64,000 nucleotides of DNA from positions 62,001-126,000 of the forward strand of contig CP048721.1 in NCBI GenBank assembly GCA_022641835.1, given 5' to 3'. A model generated the notes under the pieces. That model made no database searches, was not told the DNA's origin, and saw nothing but the letters and a program-made list of their open reading frames with translations. Positions 37,823 through 47,820 of this stretch are shown one piece after another. Position 1 is the stretch's first letter; the number at the start of each line of letters is the position of its first letter. Both the position numbers and the translations under genes were made by a program. The DNA comes from Petasospora fabianii (lineage: Eukaryota > Ascomycota > Saccharomycetes > Phaffomycetales > Wickerhamomycetaceae).

Positions 37823-38051
37823 TCACGCTTATGTATAAATACCTCATGTCCAATTATAACGAATTCTATGTCCATATCGTCTAATAGTAGTAATATGAAG
37901 AGTACGCAAGTAATCTTGCCAAAAGAGGAAGGTGTGCCAGAACCAGATCTTTTACGCGACATACCGTTTTGAGAGAATGGCCATAACTTATCTCGACATT
38001 TACTTTGTAGAGATCCTCTTTACACTCTCTAGGTCAAATAACTACGTCAAG

Positions 38052-39935
38052 ATGACTGCCACTCCGTCCATTAAGCAGATAGAGCAAAGCATTGAGAAAA
38101 ACAGGACCAAAAACACGTATCTGGATCCGGCACACTCGCTTCAGTGTCTCAACGACCTCCGCACTCACATTCTCGAGGGTAACTACGATACAATCTCCCA
38201 TGCCACGATCGTTTTGGCCTCTGTACTGAGGCTCTCTAAGCGTAATGATGCCTATCTCGACTCTCTTGATGAGACATTGCTCTCTCGTATCCTTGGCTTT
38301 GTCAACAAGTCCCTCACAACAGACGTGATCATCGCCGTGCTCCGTATTCTGCTTCTCTTCATGAAGGGAAAGATCTTTGAAACACTGACACCCGATGACT
38401 ACCTTATCCCGCTCCTTAACTCCATCAATTCCAATCTTACTCTTATCGATGTCCTGGCTGCAAAGCTCTACGTGGAGAATGTTGACCTTATTGTCTTCAC
38501 ATTGGAATTCCTCGACGCATACGTCTCCATCAATCACATCCAACTCAACTCTACATCACACATGCTTGAACTTCTTCTCTGTTTCCAAAACTCAGAATTC
38601 CCACTTCTCTTGAACCACTACTATGAGGACCCAAGATTTTCAGATTCGCTCCAAGAACCGGCTTCAAAGTTACTCGCATCCATGTTCAAGATGTATCAAA
38701 TGCTCAACGGTGTCAAGATCAATGAATCGTCTTCATTCCAACAAGAACTTGTCAATAAATCCCTATCACAACTTCCAAATCTAACTAGATCCAAGGAGAA
38801 GGAGTTCATTCTGGGTAATTACTCGATGCTTCAACTCTTAGATCTCTACTTCTTCTTTGAGAATCCAAACATCTCGTTTAGAAAGACCTACCATGAGCAA
38901 TTGCTCTTCAATCTCCATAAAGAGCAGATTTTCCCAGTTACTCAAGTCTCGTACAAGATGACAAACAAGATTCTTGGAATCCATTCAACTCAACCAAACC
39001 CATATCCTAAATTTGGAAGAAGTTTATTCCTCAGAGACATGATTGACTACTCAACTCTGGCCAAACTACTAGAGATCTGGAATGAATCCAAGGCAGAGAT
39101 TGATGATTTGGATACAGTGCTACCACTTGTTGACATACTTTACAAATATATCGATGATAATATCGATCCTGAGGAATTGGATCTAGTGGGGAGAATCAAT
39201 GAGCTATTCAAGGCTGTCACATACAATGAGCTTCGTCAAATCCAACTTAACAACTTCAAGGCCAAAGTGAACACCTATACCCGTGATGAGACTGCCAGTT
39301 TCGACCTGATTCTTAAAGAGCAAGTGTTTGATTTTGTTAAGAACCAGCGTTTCTTACAATTGGCAAAGGGGTCATGGGTTTATGCTGATCTTCCATCTTT
39401 CAAAAACTCATCTCAGACAAGTTCAAGCTATTACTTTATCATCCTTTCACCAAATTTCAAACAGTTGTTGTTCAAAGAGTACAAGTTTAAGACTTCAAAT
39501 ACTCCAAATATTGACAAGATCGGTAATGCCATAGACATTGCCTCGATTGCCAACTTCAAGATTGAAGAGATTCATCAGGTTGATCAGACTTTACAACAGC
39601 ATCAACAGGAATCACATCGTTTGATTAACCTAGTGGACAAGACCATCATCAACAAGATCACACTGTTGAATCGCAAAAGTCGTGTTCTCTTCAGCTTCCA
39701 TGCTAAGAAGAGTGATTCGCTAATCTGGTTGGATGGGTTGAACTTGTTGATTGGTAATAACAATCGTTTATCAGATGATTTGAACTTCCAGATGGATAAG
39801 CTTTTCGAAGTCAGAAAGACAATTCAATTGCTGAACTTTGATGAGTCTGCTAATGCTCCAGAATCAGCTATTGGTGGAGAAGGTGAAAGTTTGGAGTTCT
39901 TGGAGAAGTTGGCTACAAACTTCTATTACACCTAA
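38052..39935 (+). CDS. LMO1: ELMO-family protein (Lmo1-like)
   Basis: Probable yeast ELMO homologue, partner of the DOCK-type exchange factor Dck1 in Rho5 signalling to oxidative stress and mitophagy. From the ATG at 38052 it has 627 residues. The N-terminal 400 residues are helical, armadillo-like repeats. A C-terminal PH-like domain follows from about residue 430, with FVKNQRFLQLAKGSWVYADL, YYFIILSPNFKQLLFKEY and a final WLDGLNLL helix. An upstream in-frame ATG at 37932 adds 40 unlikely residues. The PH part is convincing; the assignment to Lmo1 rests on overall layout and length (665 in S. cerevisiae). Confidence 0.65.
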   Translation: MTATPSIKQIEQSIEKNRTKNTYLDPAHSLQCLNDLRTHILEGNYDTISHATIVLASVLRLSKRNDAYLDSLDETLLSRILGFVNKSLTTDVIIAVLRILLLFMKGKIFETLTPDDYLIPLLNSINSNLTLIDVLAAKLYVENVDLIVFTLEFLDAYVSINHIQLNSTSHMLELLLCFQNSEFPLLLNHYYEDPRFSDSLQEPASKLLASMFKMYQMLNGVKINESSSFQQELVNKSLSQLPNLTRSKEKEFILGNYSMLQLLDLYFFFENPNISFRKTYHEQLLFNLHKEQIFPVTQVSYKMTNKILGIHSTQPNPYPKFGRSLFLRDMIDYSTLAKLLEIWNESKAEIDDLDTVLPLVDILYKYIDDNIDPEELDLVGRINELFKAVTYNELRQIQLNNFKAKVNTYTRDETASFDLILKEQVFDFVKNQRFLQLAKGSWVYADLPSFKNSSQTSSSYYFIILSPNFKQLLFKEYKFKTSNTPNIDKIGNAIDIASIANFKIEEIHQVDQTLQQHQQESHRLINLVDKTIINKITLLNRKSRVLFSFHAKKSDSLIWLDGLNLLIGNNNRLSDDLNFQMDKLFEVRKTIQLLNFDESANAPESAIGGEGESLEFLEKLATNFYYT

Positions 39936-40093
39936 GGCATTTATCTCTTTGAGTCTGTTGATCGGACTCATCATGGTTTAACAAGTTTGAGTATAGACAG
40001 TTGATATTACTACTCTACAGTTTTTTCAGCCATATCAGTAAATGCCATTAATTAATCCCTTTTTTCAATAAAAATAACAAGGTATATATGCAA

Positions 40094-42328
40094 TCAGAAC
40101 TTCTTAAGCTTCTTTGGAGTCTTTTGTTTCTTAAAGAAACGGTCCTGGTCAGCGGCTCTATCCGCCTTTGTCTTTCTGTACACTCTCTTATCCTGCATAT
40201 CCTCTCTAGCCTCTTGCTGTTTTCTCTTCTTGCTCGTGAGTTTCTTTTGCTTTTGCTCCTTTTGATCCTTAGAACTCATCTTCTTCTCCTTCTCTGTCTC
40301 AAACCATGTTCTCTTTGGTCTTGACTGGATCTCATTCTTATACTTCAAGATGTTTTCACCCTTACGAAGTTCCATTTCAGCCTGAAGCATCTCCTTCTCG
40401 GCCTTCTCCTCTTCCAAAATTTCTTCCACAACGTCACCTTTAGCCTCAATGAGCTTGTTGATCTCTTCAACTTCTGGCCAATTGACTTCACGACCAACGG
40501 TTTTACTCACTTTATTGTTTGGATTGTTCTCTGTGCTCTTGATTGCTTCCTTCACAATGGCTCTGTCACCGGAACCTTCACCAACGAAGGAGATAGACTT
40601 ACCTTCACGACCACCTCTGGCTGTACGACCAACTCTGTGAAGATAAATCTCATAGGACTTTGGCATGTCAAAGTTGATGACGACTTCAATTTTTGGAATA
40701 TCAAGACCTCTGGAAGCCAAATCGGTACAGATGAGGATCGGCACAGTAAGGTTCTTAAAGTTATTGATGGATGTGATACGTTGTTCCTGCGTCAAAGAAC
40801 CATGTAACTCAGACACCTTGAGACCCAACAGACCAAGGATGATTCTGAGCTTATGTGCCTGTTCCTTTCTTGCGACAAAGATGACAATTCGTTGATCCTT
40901 GGAGAATTTTTTGAGAATGTTAAATAGCACCGATGGCTTGAGATGGTCTCTCTTTCTGATACGCACAAACTCTTGCACCAAACCTGTAGCTGCCTGTTTT
41001 GGTGGATCAATCATGATTCTGACTGGCTTCTTCATACCAAGTTGAACCAAATCTTTAATTTTGGAGTTCATTGTGGCGGAGAACAACATGGTTTGTCTCT
41101 TTGTTGGCAAGAGTTCAAGAATCTCTGTAAGCTCCTTTTGGAAACCCTCTTCAAGCATTCTATCGGCCTCATCCACAATCAAAATTTCAACTGTATCAAC
41201 ACTGAAACTAGCAGAATTTCTCAAGTGATCGATAAATCTACCAGGTGTAGCGATGACAATATCTGGTCTCTGTCTCAACTCCTGCTCCTGCTGTCTCAAG
41301 TTCAAACCACCAACTGCAAGACCAAATGAAAGTCCATTGACAAACTTACCAATCTTCTTACCAACATCTGAAACCTGAATGGCAAGTTCTCTCGTTGGGG
41401 CGAGAACAACAACTCTGGTAGCAGCAACTTTTGAAGGCTTAAAGAGAAGTCTTTCAATGACTGGTGTCAAATAAGCAGCTGTCTTACCTGAACCTGTCAC
41501 AGCACCGGCGATGATGTCCTTACCCAAAAGGGCAATTGGAATAGTGGCACCTTGAATTGGGGATGGTTTTTGGTATCCAAGAGCTGCAAGACCCTTTAGC
41601 ACTGGACGGGAAAGATCAAGGGATTGGAATGTCTTGTGTACAAGTTTTTTGGCATCTTCAGCTTCTGTCTCTGGAGCATAAAATTTGGCCATCTCCTCTG
41701 GAGAGTCTTCGTCGTTCTCCTCTTCATCTGATCCCTCAGCTTCTGCACCGGTGGGCGTTGTATTATCTTCACCATCATCCATAGACTCATCCTCCTCTTC
41801 TTCTTCTTTATCATCCTCTTCCTCTTCCTCATCATCATTTTGAGCTTTCTTCTGGAAACCCATACCGAAGCCATCCATTGCAAGATCATCATCATCCTCA
41901 TCGTCCTCCTTCTCAGCATCACCTTCAGACCCTTCATCCTCGTCCTCATCATCACTGATGTCCTGCTTAGATCCAACGAGCTGACCGAGACCACCTTTTC
42001 TTCTGATGATGGAATCAAGATCAACATCCTTCTTCAACTCATCCTTCTCATCACCTTTGAAATCCCAACCTTCGAAAGCGGTCTTAGACTCACCGTCATC
42101 GAGATCGAAGTTAAATGCTGGGTTGAAATCGATGGCCTTCTCGTCCTCGTCAGAGTCCATAGAAGCCTGTTTCTTAGCTTTCTTACCTTTCTTCTTTGTC
42201 TTATTTGGGGCCTTCTTCTGCACTGGCTCTTCGGTCTTCACCTCGTCTTCGGAGTCGAGATCCGGGATGTCTGAGTCAGAATCGGAGATGGTTGGAACAT
42301 CACCATTAATTAATTTGAACTTAGCCAT
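40094..42328 (-). CDS. DRS1: DEAD-box RNA helicase for 60S ribosome assembly
   Basis: Nucleolar ATP-dependent RNA helicase needed for 27S pre-rRNA maturation. From the ATG at 42328 it has 744 residues. An acidic N-terminal third (residues 1-215, long D/E runs) is followed by the helicase core: Q motif (KPSPIQ), [27 protein letters not shown], and C-terminal RGLDIP and [11 protein letters not shown] lysine-rich tail ends in [12 protein letters not shown]. The ML(E)EGF following DEADR is typical of Drs1. The longer frame to 42373 adds 15 residues and is less likely. The promoter has PAC and RRPE motifs. Confidence 0.93.
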   Translation of the reverse strand: MAKFKLINGDVPTISDSDSDIPDLDSEDEVKTEEPVQKKAPNKTKKKGKKAKKQASMDSDEDEKAIDFNPAFNFDLDDGESKTAFEGWDFKGDEKDELKKDVDLDSIIRRKGGLGQLVGSKQDISDDEDEDEGSEGDAEKEDDEDDDDLAMDGFGMGFQKKAQNDDEEEEEDDKEEEEEDESMDDGEDNTTPTGAEAEGSDEEENDEDSPEEMAKFYAPETEAEDAKKLVHKTFQSLDLSRPVLKGLAALGYQKPSPIQGATIPIALLGKDIIAGAVTGSGKTAAYLTPVIERLLFKPSKVAATRVVVLAPTRELAIQVSDVGKKIGKFVNGLSFGLAVGGLNLRQQEQELRQRPDIVIATPGRFIDHLRNSASFSVDTVEILIVDEADRMLEEGFQKELTEILELLPTKRQTMLFSATMNSKIKDLVQLGMKKPVRIMIDPPKQAATGLVQEFVRIRKRDHLKPSVLFNILKKFSKDQRIVIFVARKEQAHKLRIILGLLGLKVSELHGSLTQEQRITSINNFKNLTVPILICTDLASRGLDIPKIEVVINFDMPKSYEIYLHRVGRTARGGREGKSISFVGEGSGDRAIVKEAIKSTENNPNNKVSKTVGREVNWPEVEEINKLIEAKGDVVEEILEEEKAEKEMLQAEMELRKGENILKYKNEIQSRPKRTWFETEKEKKMSSKDQKEQKQKKLTSKKRKQQEAREDMQDKRVYRKTKADRAADQDRFFKKQKTPKKLKKF

Positions 42329-42396
42329 TTCCAATAGTGATTTTCTAATCCAATGATAGAACTTTACCAACATATGTTCCCCAGCTTAGAGACAAG

Positions 42397-42415
42397 CTCA
42401 TCGCTATAAATTTTT
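42397..42415 (-). promoter_or_regulatory. PAC and RRPE-like ribosome-biogenesis motifs
   Basis: CTCATCGC at 42397-42404 is the PAC motif GCGATGAG in the DRS1 direction. AAATTTTT at 42408-42415 is an RRPE-like element beside it. The paired arrangement is the hallmark of yeast ribosome-biogenesis genes; it lies 70-90 bases before the DRS1 start. Confidence 0.65.
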
Positions 42416-42582
42416 CTTAGTGCGCCAAACCGTTTCGCGGATGCGCCATTCTTCGCCAAAGTGGCACAAAGTGGCGCACTGGCCACAACGGTGCATCCAA
42501 ATCAGGAAATATAGCGAAAAAGCGACTCGCGGGGCGCCTCAGCCTCAGCCTCAGTCTAAAGGACAAAGATCACACGAACAAA

Positions 42583-43245
42583 ATGTCAACATGGACTTTT
42601 AGGTCTCTACACTTATCGAACGTACCTCATCCATACCCAATGAACACGGTGAGAAACTTTGCGGCCGGGTTCACCCGGCTGCCGCACTACACCGAGTTCG
42701 CCTTTAAGACAGCGGACCAGCTTGCCCCTGCTACCATCCTGAAGCAGATCGTGATGCTCCAGTGCTTTTACTACGCCACCGCCATCATCGCGTGTTACCT
42801 TGTGGCGTGGCTGCAAGGGTTTGTCTGGGAGTGGGCATGGGTCTTCTCATGGGAACCCGTTACATTGGAGAATTCTGTTGGGTTTGCCCTCATTACTATG
42901 TGGCTCTGCGACGCGTTTGTGTGTGTCTTGTTCATGACTATCATCGTTGGACGTTCTAAGCTCGCATGGGATTTTGCATTGACTATTCATGCCGTAAATC
43001 TGCTTGTCGTATGGGCCTACTCGGGGAAATTCCCTAATACGTTGATTTGGTGGGCTGTTCAAGGTGCCTCAAGTCTTATATTGGTTTCTCTAGGTACTTA
43101 CACATCAAGGTGGAGAGAACTCAGAGATACTTTCTTTGAAGGTTTAGCCGATGCAGAGATGGGTCAGGCCCGTGGGCCTGGTGAAGTTATCGAAATGACC
43201 GATCACACTGATCAAACTGCACCAACAAGAAACTCTACGAATTGA
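42583..43245 (+). CDS. SYS1: Golgi integral membrane protein Sys1
   Basis: Golgi receptor that recruits the Arf-like GTPase Arl3 to trans-Golgi membranes. The 220-residue protein has four membrane segments. The stretches IVMLQCFYYATAIIACY, IIVGRSKLAWDFALTIHA and WRELRDTFFEGLAD are nearly identical to yeast Sys1. The last 25 residues are hydrophilic. The start may be at 42583 or at the in-frame ATG at 42640 (MNTVRNFAAGF); the region before residue 45 is not conserved. Confidence 0.92.
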   Translation: MSTWTFRSLHLSNVPHPYPMNTVRNFAAGFTRLPHYTEFAFKTADQLAPATILKQIVMLQCFYYATAIIACYLVAWLQGFVWEWAWVFSWEPVTLENSVGFALITMWLCDAFVCVLFMTIIVGRSKLAWDFALTIHAVNLLVVWAYSGKFPNTLIWWAVQGASSLILVSLGTYTSRWRELRDTFFEGLADAEMGQARGPGEVIEMTDHTDQTAPTRNSTN

Positions 43246-43346
43246 TGACCTTCCCCTTCACCTACGCTTCTCGCTCCCATTCCCATGATCACTACATTAA
43301 TGCTCCAAAAATGCAAGACTTCCCATTAATTAATTCATTAATTCAT

Positions 43347-44150
43347 TCAACAAAAGCACATGCTGTTATTGTCTTCCACTGTTCGTTCAACAAGACTCAA
43401 TGTAGTGGCTTTTCTTCGTACCACTTTGCCCTGTTTGCCCTGAAATGACTTTGATGAAATCGTAGCACCCCAATTTGGAATGTCTCCGTATTGAACTCCA
43501 AAGCTTTGATTCTCTGGATCAATCACTCCAAATTCAATCTTGGCCAATATAGCTTCTGCAATAACTTGGAAAACTTGATCCACATTCTCTCCTGTTGTAG
43601 CTGAAGTCTTTACGTATCTGATATCTTCACCACCTTCAAGACTTGACAAGAATTCTGTAACTTCTTCATCGCTAACAACGGATGGATCTGAGGACGATAC
43701 CATATCAGTTTTATTCCCCACAATCACCGCACTTGGATCTCTTGCTAGTGCCCGTGCATCTTGCCAATGTTCTCTTAATCTGTATAGAGTTGTCTTATCC
43801 GTCATATCGAACACAAGTACAATTCCTGCGCTTCCCCTGTAATATGACCTCGTTAGGGATCTGAATCTCTCCTGACCGGCAGTATCCCATAATTGGAGCT
43901 TAAAGGGCACATCACCAGCAACTATAAGAACCCGTGAGCTGAACTCTACACCAATAGTCTGTGCAGAGTGTCCTGGGAAATCACCCTTAACGAAACGATG
44001 GAGTAGACACGTCTTCCCAGTTGATGATGGCCCCACGATGATCACTTTGGCGAGGTAATCGTACGCGTCCCTGTTGATTGATACCACCGAGCGTGTGCTG
44101 TGAACTGAGTCAGCTGTCGTATCACTCTCTCTGTATCTCTGGGGCATCAC
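43347..44150 (-). CDS. Rab4/Ypt4-type small GTPase
   Basis: Rab GTPase of 267 residues with a 29-residue N-terminal extension. Motifs: P-loop GPSSTGKT at 40-47, switch I TIGVEF, WDTAGQERF, NKTD and TSA, and a C-terminal CFC for double prenylation. YDYLAKVIIVGPS before the P-loop and IEFGVIDPENQSFGVQYGD after the G domain closely match S. pombe Ypt4, the fission-yeast Rab4, rather than Ypt31/32 or Sec4. Rab4 acts in endosomal recycling. S. cerevisiae has no clear Rab4. Confidence 0.82.
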   Translation of the reverse strand: MMPQRYRESDTTADSVHSTRSVVSINRDAYDYLAKVIIVGPSSTGKTCLLHRFVKGDFPGHSAQTIGVEFSSRVLIVAGDVPFKLQLWDTAGQERFRSLTRSYYRGSAGIVLVFDMTDKTTLYRLREHWQDARALARDPSAVIVGNKTDMVSSSDPSVVSDEEVTEFLSSLEGGEDIRYVKTSATTGENVDQVFQVIAEAILAKIEFGVIDPENQSFGVQYGDIPNWGATISSKSFQGKQGKVVRRKATTLSLVERTVEDNNSMCFC

Positions 44151-44457
44151 CTGTGGCTAGACTGACTAGGTAGTTCAAATGATGAGACAAGTCAGATGAT
44201 GAAACGCCCTTTGTACTTATCATGCTGCCTCCACGGCGATGTGCGGATGGGAGATGGAATGCTCAGGGCTGCGTAACCATAGCCCCGATTTGCAAAGTCT
44301 TTTTAAGTTTTTAATAATACCAAAAATGGTATGGTTAGTGAAGTTTTCTGAATCCTTTACCTATGATAATTTATTTTGTATATTCAATGTTATGCTTCCT
44401 TTTGCACCATCCGTTGTGTAGTACGTTATTAGTGTGCTATCTGAAGGTGCTACAGCT

Positions 44458-44503
44458 GAGAGCCAACCGATCACTTGGAGTGATTAATATCACACCGACT
44501 CTC
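44458..44503. other. Candidate stem-loop
   Basis: Outer arms GAGAG and CTCTC enclose the perfect hairpin ATCACT-TGG-AGTGAT (44470-44484). It could be part of a structured RNA or the end of one; nothing else supports this. Confidence 0.35.
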
Positions 44504-45446
44504 CAAAAAGAATCGGTCTTTGATTAAGTACATTTGAGTATTCAATAGTTGTATGATCTAAAATTGAGGTATTGATTCTGTTTATATATTTCAAGCCAAA
44601 TAGAATAGTTCTATTTAGTTTCATTTAATTTCTCACTTTTATTGTTTCCAAATGAGCCTAACATCAAAGCTCTAACGTGCATAAACAAAATGTATCAAGT
44701 TTTGGGTTTCAAACATACAATCTAATAAATAATGACTTGAAGCAGCTGAATATATATTTTCCAAGACTATTATTCCATATTTTTGCAGACTAAATGAATT
44801 TAATGTTTGCATTTTATGAATTTATTGGAGCGTTGCATGTCCGGGTTTCGGGATAGTGTGATGTCCAGGTGTTAGTACCTCAAAACCCACAATGCACCAC
44901 TTGCGTACAACGTTTGGTAATGTCCTGAGCTATTAGAACTCATTGTGTAGGCTATTGTACTTAATTGACCAGATTTCCACTTTATATGGGGGCTTTTTGG
45001 GTTTCCTGTATCAAATTGACTAGTGAGAAAAGTGAAGCCCGTGACTATGGTATTCCTATAGGACCTACCCTTTGACGATGAATGGCTAACTTCTCCATGT
45101 GAGGCACCTATAGGATAAAAGAGAGATTAGCACTTCCCTGTCAGTCAAGGAGAGATAGATTAGATAAAGGAGATTGCTGGGCTAATCCTGGGGATATCTC
45201 TTGAGAGGAAGACATGATTTTGGCTACTAGAGCAGTGTCCCAGTGAATCCTGCTTTGAAGGAGTGAGACACGCGGAGAAGCTAAGAAGATTATTGGACCG
45301 GGGAAACCGGGAACTTGAGGGGCTTTTAAGCTTGTTTATCTATGCAGGATGGATCCTTTTTGTGTGTACGAATTGTCTTGGTAGAAAATGGTGTGCATAG
45401 AGGTCGATCAAGACTATTTTGACGTCGCCCGGTAGAATGAACAGTT

Positions 45447-45483
45447 GCGTCTCTCACGGGTAATCGGTCCTTTCCCGAGACGC
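45447..45483. other. Candidate stem-loop GCGTCTC/GAGACGC
   Basis: Seven-base arms GCGTCTC and GAGACGC plus an inner GGG/CCC pair, with a four-base bulge and a 13-base loop. Could be a dyad site or part of an RNA. Confidence 0.35.
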
Positions 45484-46147
45484 GTGCATATAGGCCTGCT
45501 TTTGGTAAAGGTGACTTTCAATCTTTGTACGAGTGGCCAGAAGGGATGTGCAAAGCCACGTTTCTAGTCACTAATGCCGAAAGGGGAACCTTGGCTTCCG
45601 TTTTGGGCGCAAGAGATTGTGTGAGACTGCGGTGAGCCAGCGTGCAGCGTTGTAGTGCAGCAGAGACAGGTCTCGCGGTTATGGTGACAACAACACCTCT
45701 TCTGGCTTGACTGGACAAAGCATCATTCGGAAGTTGAAAGGCATGAAACTGGTATAGTAATAGGAGCCACTCTTCTACAAATGACCATATGGGTCCGCTG
45801 TCTACTCTTTGTCTACACTGTATGTTTTCACTCTCCAGCATTAACCATAGGTACATTTTCCTAGTTCACGATGATTTGTGTATATATTTGGCATACTAGC
45901 ATTGTTTACGTGGATCCTAAACGAAGGAAGTGCTAGTGGATTGGCATTTGACAGGCTGTAGAGCACATTAGCGGGTTAGATGTTTGGGAGATCTTGTATC
46001 TGAAATGTCTACAATAACTGGGTATAAAGCAAATGTATTATTAATCATAAAGAATCTTCAACTATAATCTCAAAAGAGAAAAATATTCATTACCATCCCC
46101 AGGATGGAAGGTTGATGTTATAGTGTACTGAAGAAGAAATACTACTC

Positions 46148-46711
46148 TTAGATAAGAGCAACAGCAACAGCCAAGGCACCGAGGGAAAGACCAGCCTTAG
46201 CAGCAGCACCGGAGTAGGTCTCAACCTCAGCAGTGGAGGAAGCACCCTCAGTGGAAGCAGCAGAGGTCTCCTCAGCAGAAGCAGCGGAGGTGGTCTCAGC
46301 AGCAGCAGTGGTCTCCTCAGCAGCAGCAGCAGCAGCAGCAGTGGTCTCCTCAGCAGCAGCAGCAGCAGCAGCAGTGGTCTCCTCAGCAGTGGTCTCCTCA
46401 GCAGCAGTGGAAGAAGTCTCAGCAGCAGCAGTAGAAGAAGTCTCAGCGGCGGTGGTGGTCTCAGCGGCGGCCTCTTCACCAGTCTTGACGTAGGTGTTGG
46501 TCTTGGTGTAAGCAGCTACACCATTCTCAGAGACAACAACGGTCTGGGTAGCGAACTGAGAACCGGTAAGGACAGTGGAGGTACCAACGTAGTTGGTGAC
46601 AATGACGGTGGTGGAACCAAGGTTCTTGGTGTAGGTCAACCAGTCAGAACCGGTCTGGGCAAGAGCTGGGACGAGAGAGGCAGCGATCAAAGCGAGGGTG
46701 GAGGTCTGCAT
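46148..46711 (-). CDS. GPI-anchored cell-wall protein, copy A
   Basis: A 187-residue wall protein. It has a signal peptide (residues 1-18, ending ALAQ), a conserved domain to about residue 75 (TGSDWLTYTKNLGST, FATQTVVVSENG), and an Ala/Thr/Glu-rich spacer with tandem AAAAAAAEETT repeats. The tail YSGAAAKAGLSLGALAVAVALI fits a GPI omega site followed by a hydrophobic end. The tail resembles yeast Ccw12. Codons are strongly biased, suggesting high expression. It is a tandem duplicate of the gene at 47353. Confidence 0.85.
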   Translation of the reverse strand: MQTSTLALIAASLVPALAQTGSDWLTYTKNLGSTTVIVTNYVGTSTVLTGSQFATQTVVVSENGVAAYTKTNTYVKTGEEAAAETTTAAETSSTAAAETSSTAAEETTAEETTAAAAAAAEETTAAAAAAAEETTAAAETTSAASAEETSAASTEGASSTAEVETYSGAAAKAGLSLGALAVAVALI

Positions 46712-47352
46712 TGTTGTAGTTAAGTTTTGTTATGGGGAAAGAAGAGGAGGGATGTGATGGAAATGGAGAGATGGGGAAGGTGGAGGAAACAGCACCTTTA
46801 TATGCCAATGGGTGATAGGGTTGAATGCCATAACAGAGGCTTCTAAAGGGTGTTTTCATGTCTTGTTGTAGTAAGACAGACGCGAGGCGATGCATTGGAC
46901 TGCACATAGAGGTTTGTTTCGGTTACTCGTGAAAAACTGTGTGAAGCACGGACCACGAGGTATTTCGGCCGGGGACAATTGCCCTTTTCAGGTGGACATG
47001 CGGATAAATAACCGGATTGTTGCTGTTGTTTTGATGTTGTTTGATGATATTGGGGGGATTTGCCAGGCCCTGTGTCATACCACTGCTGTATAGTGTTGGC
47101 TGATCGAAGGTTGCTGGTTGCTGGTTGCTGGTTGCTGGAGCTGAGTGACAGGGGACAAAGGAAGGCTCGAAAAGGTAAGCTTAGATCTGATCCTGGGATG
47201 GCACTCAGGGGGAAGAGCATCTCAATTGTGACTATAAATTTCCATGAATATATTGAGATTTCTACAGGTTTATTGAATAACAACAAGGTTGGTTTATTAT
47301 AACAAATTTTGTGTCTTAATTCCAGTACCCAAAATGGAGTCCTATACGACTC
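46712..47352. promoter_or_regulatory. Upstream region of GPI protein A
   Basis: A 641-base gap. It contains four copies of the heptamer GGTTGCT (about 47109-47136). Frames crossing it are unconvincing. Confidence 0.4.
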
Positions 47353-47820
47353 TTAGAAGAGGGCAAGACCAGCAGCGATGGCAACGACACCAGCGACAGA
47401 AGCGGCAACATTGTTAGCGGCACCGGTGGAGACGTCAGAGGATGAAGAGGAAGAGGATCCAGAAGAATCAGAAGGGGAGGATCCCGACGAGGAGGAACTG
47501 GTGGAGGAGGAACCGGTCGAGTTAGAAGAAGAGGAGCCACCAGCTGCAGCGGCAGCGGTGGTTGTAGAGTTGGACTCAGAACCACCAGCAGTCTTCATGT
47601 ATGTGTTAATCTTTGTATAAGCGGCTGCACCATTCTCAGAGACAACAACGGTCTGGGTAGCAAACTCGGAACCGGTGAGGACAGTGGAGGTACCAACGTA
47701 GTTTGTGACAGTGATGGAGGTGGAACCAAGATTCTTGGTGTAGGTCAACCAGTCAGAACCGGTCTGAGCAAAAGCTGGGGCGATGGCAATTGCAATGAGA
47801 CTGAGTGTGAAGAACTGCAT
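47353..47820 (-). CDS. GPI-anchored cell-wall protein, copy B
   Basis: From the ATG at 47820 it has 155 residues: a signal peptide MQFFTLSLIAIAIAPAFAQ, then a domain nearly identical to copy A (TGSDWLTYTKNLGST, NYVGTSTVLTGS, FATQTVVVSENG), then a Ser/Gly-rich spacer instead of the Ala/Glu one, then a hydrophobic GPI-type tail (GAANNVAASVAGVVAIAAG). The open frame continues upstream to 47958, but the signal peptide fixes the start. The two copies are also nearly identical in DNA over the shared domain, so the duplication is recent or under gene conversion. Confidence 0.85.
   Translation of the reverse strand: MQFFTLSLIAIAIAPAFAQTGSDWLTYTKNLGSTSITVTNYVGTSTVLTGSEFATQTVVVSENGAAAYTKINTYMKTAGGSESNSTTTAAAAAGGSSSSNSTGSSSTSSSSSGSSPSDSSGSSSSSSSDVSTGAANNVAASVAGVVAIAAGLALF

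Larger units (their letters stand above)
44151..46147. other. 2-kb region without a convincing gene
   Basis: Part (about 44300-44820) is AT-rich; the rest (44820-45900) is of more balanced composition, which is odd for spacer DNA here. The longest frame is 112 codons on the minus strand (45518-45856) and looks random. Structures seen: a hairpin ATCACT-TGG-AGTGAT inside a GAGAG/CTCTC stem (44458-44503), two CCTATAGG palindromes 52 bases apart (45055 and 45107), and a GCGTCTC/GAGACGC hairpin (45447-45483). No tRNA boxes and no transposon features. Confidence 0.4.

Noticed and set aside
44175-44205. Two ATGATGA copies as C boxes of a snoRNA
   Set aside because: No D box with flanking complementarity is found at a proper distance.
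45720-45745. TTCGGAA-type core as a centromere CDEIII element
   Set aside because: The surrounding bases do not match CDEIII, and no CDEI or AT-rich CDEII lies beside it.
45518-45856. 112-codon frame in the 2-kb gap
   Set aside because: No domain, random-looking composition and no support from neighbours; kept only as part of the gap description.
46233-46493. 86-codon frame opposite GPI protein A
   Set aside because: Pure A/V/S/E repeats produced by the GCA/CTC repeat of the real gene.
46843-47286. 147-codon minus-strand frame upstream of GPI protein A
   Set aside because: Unstructured composition and it covers the GGTTGCT repeat; no family resemblance.
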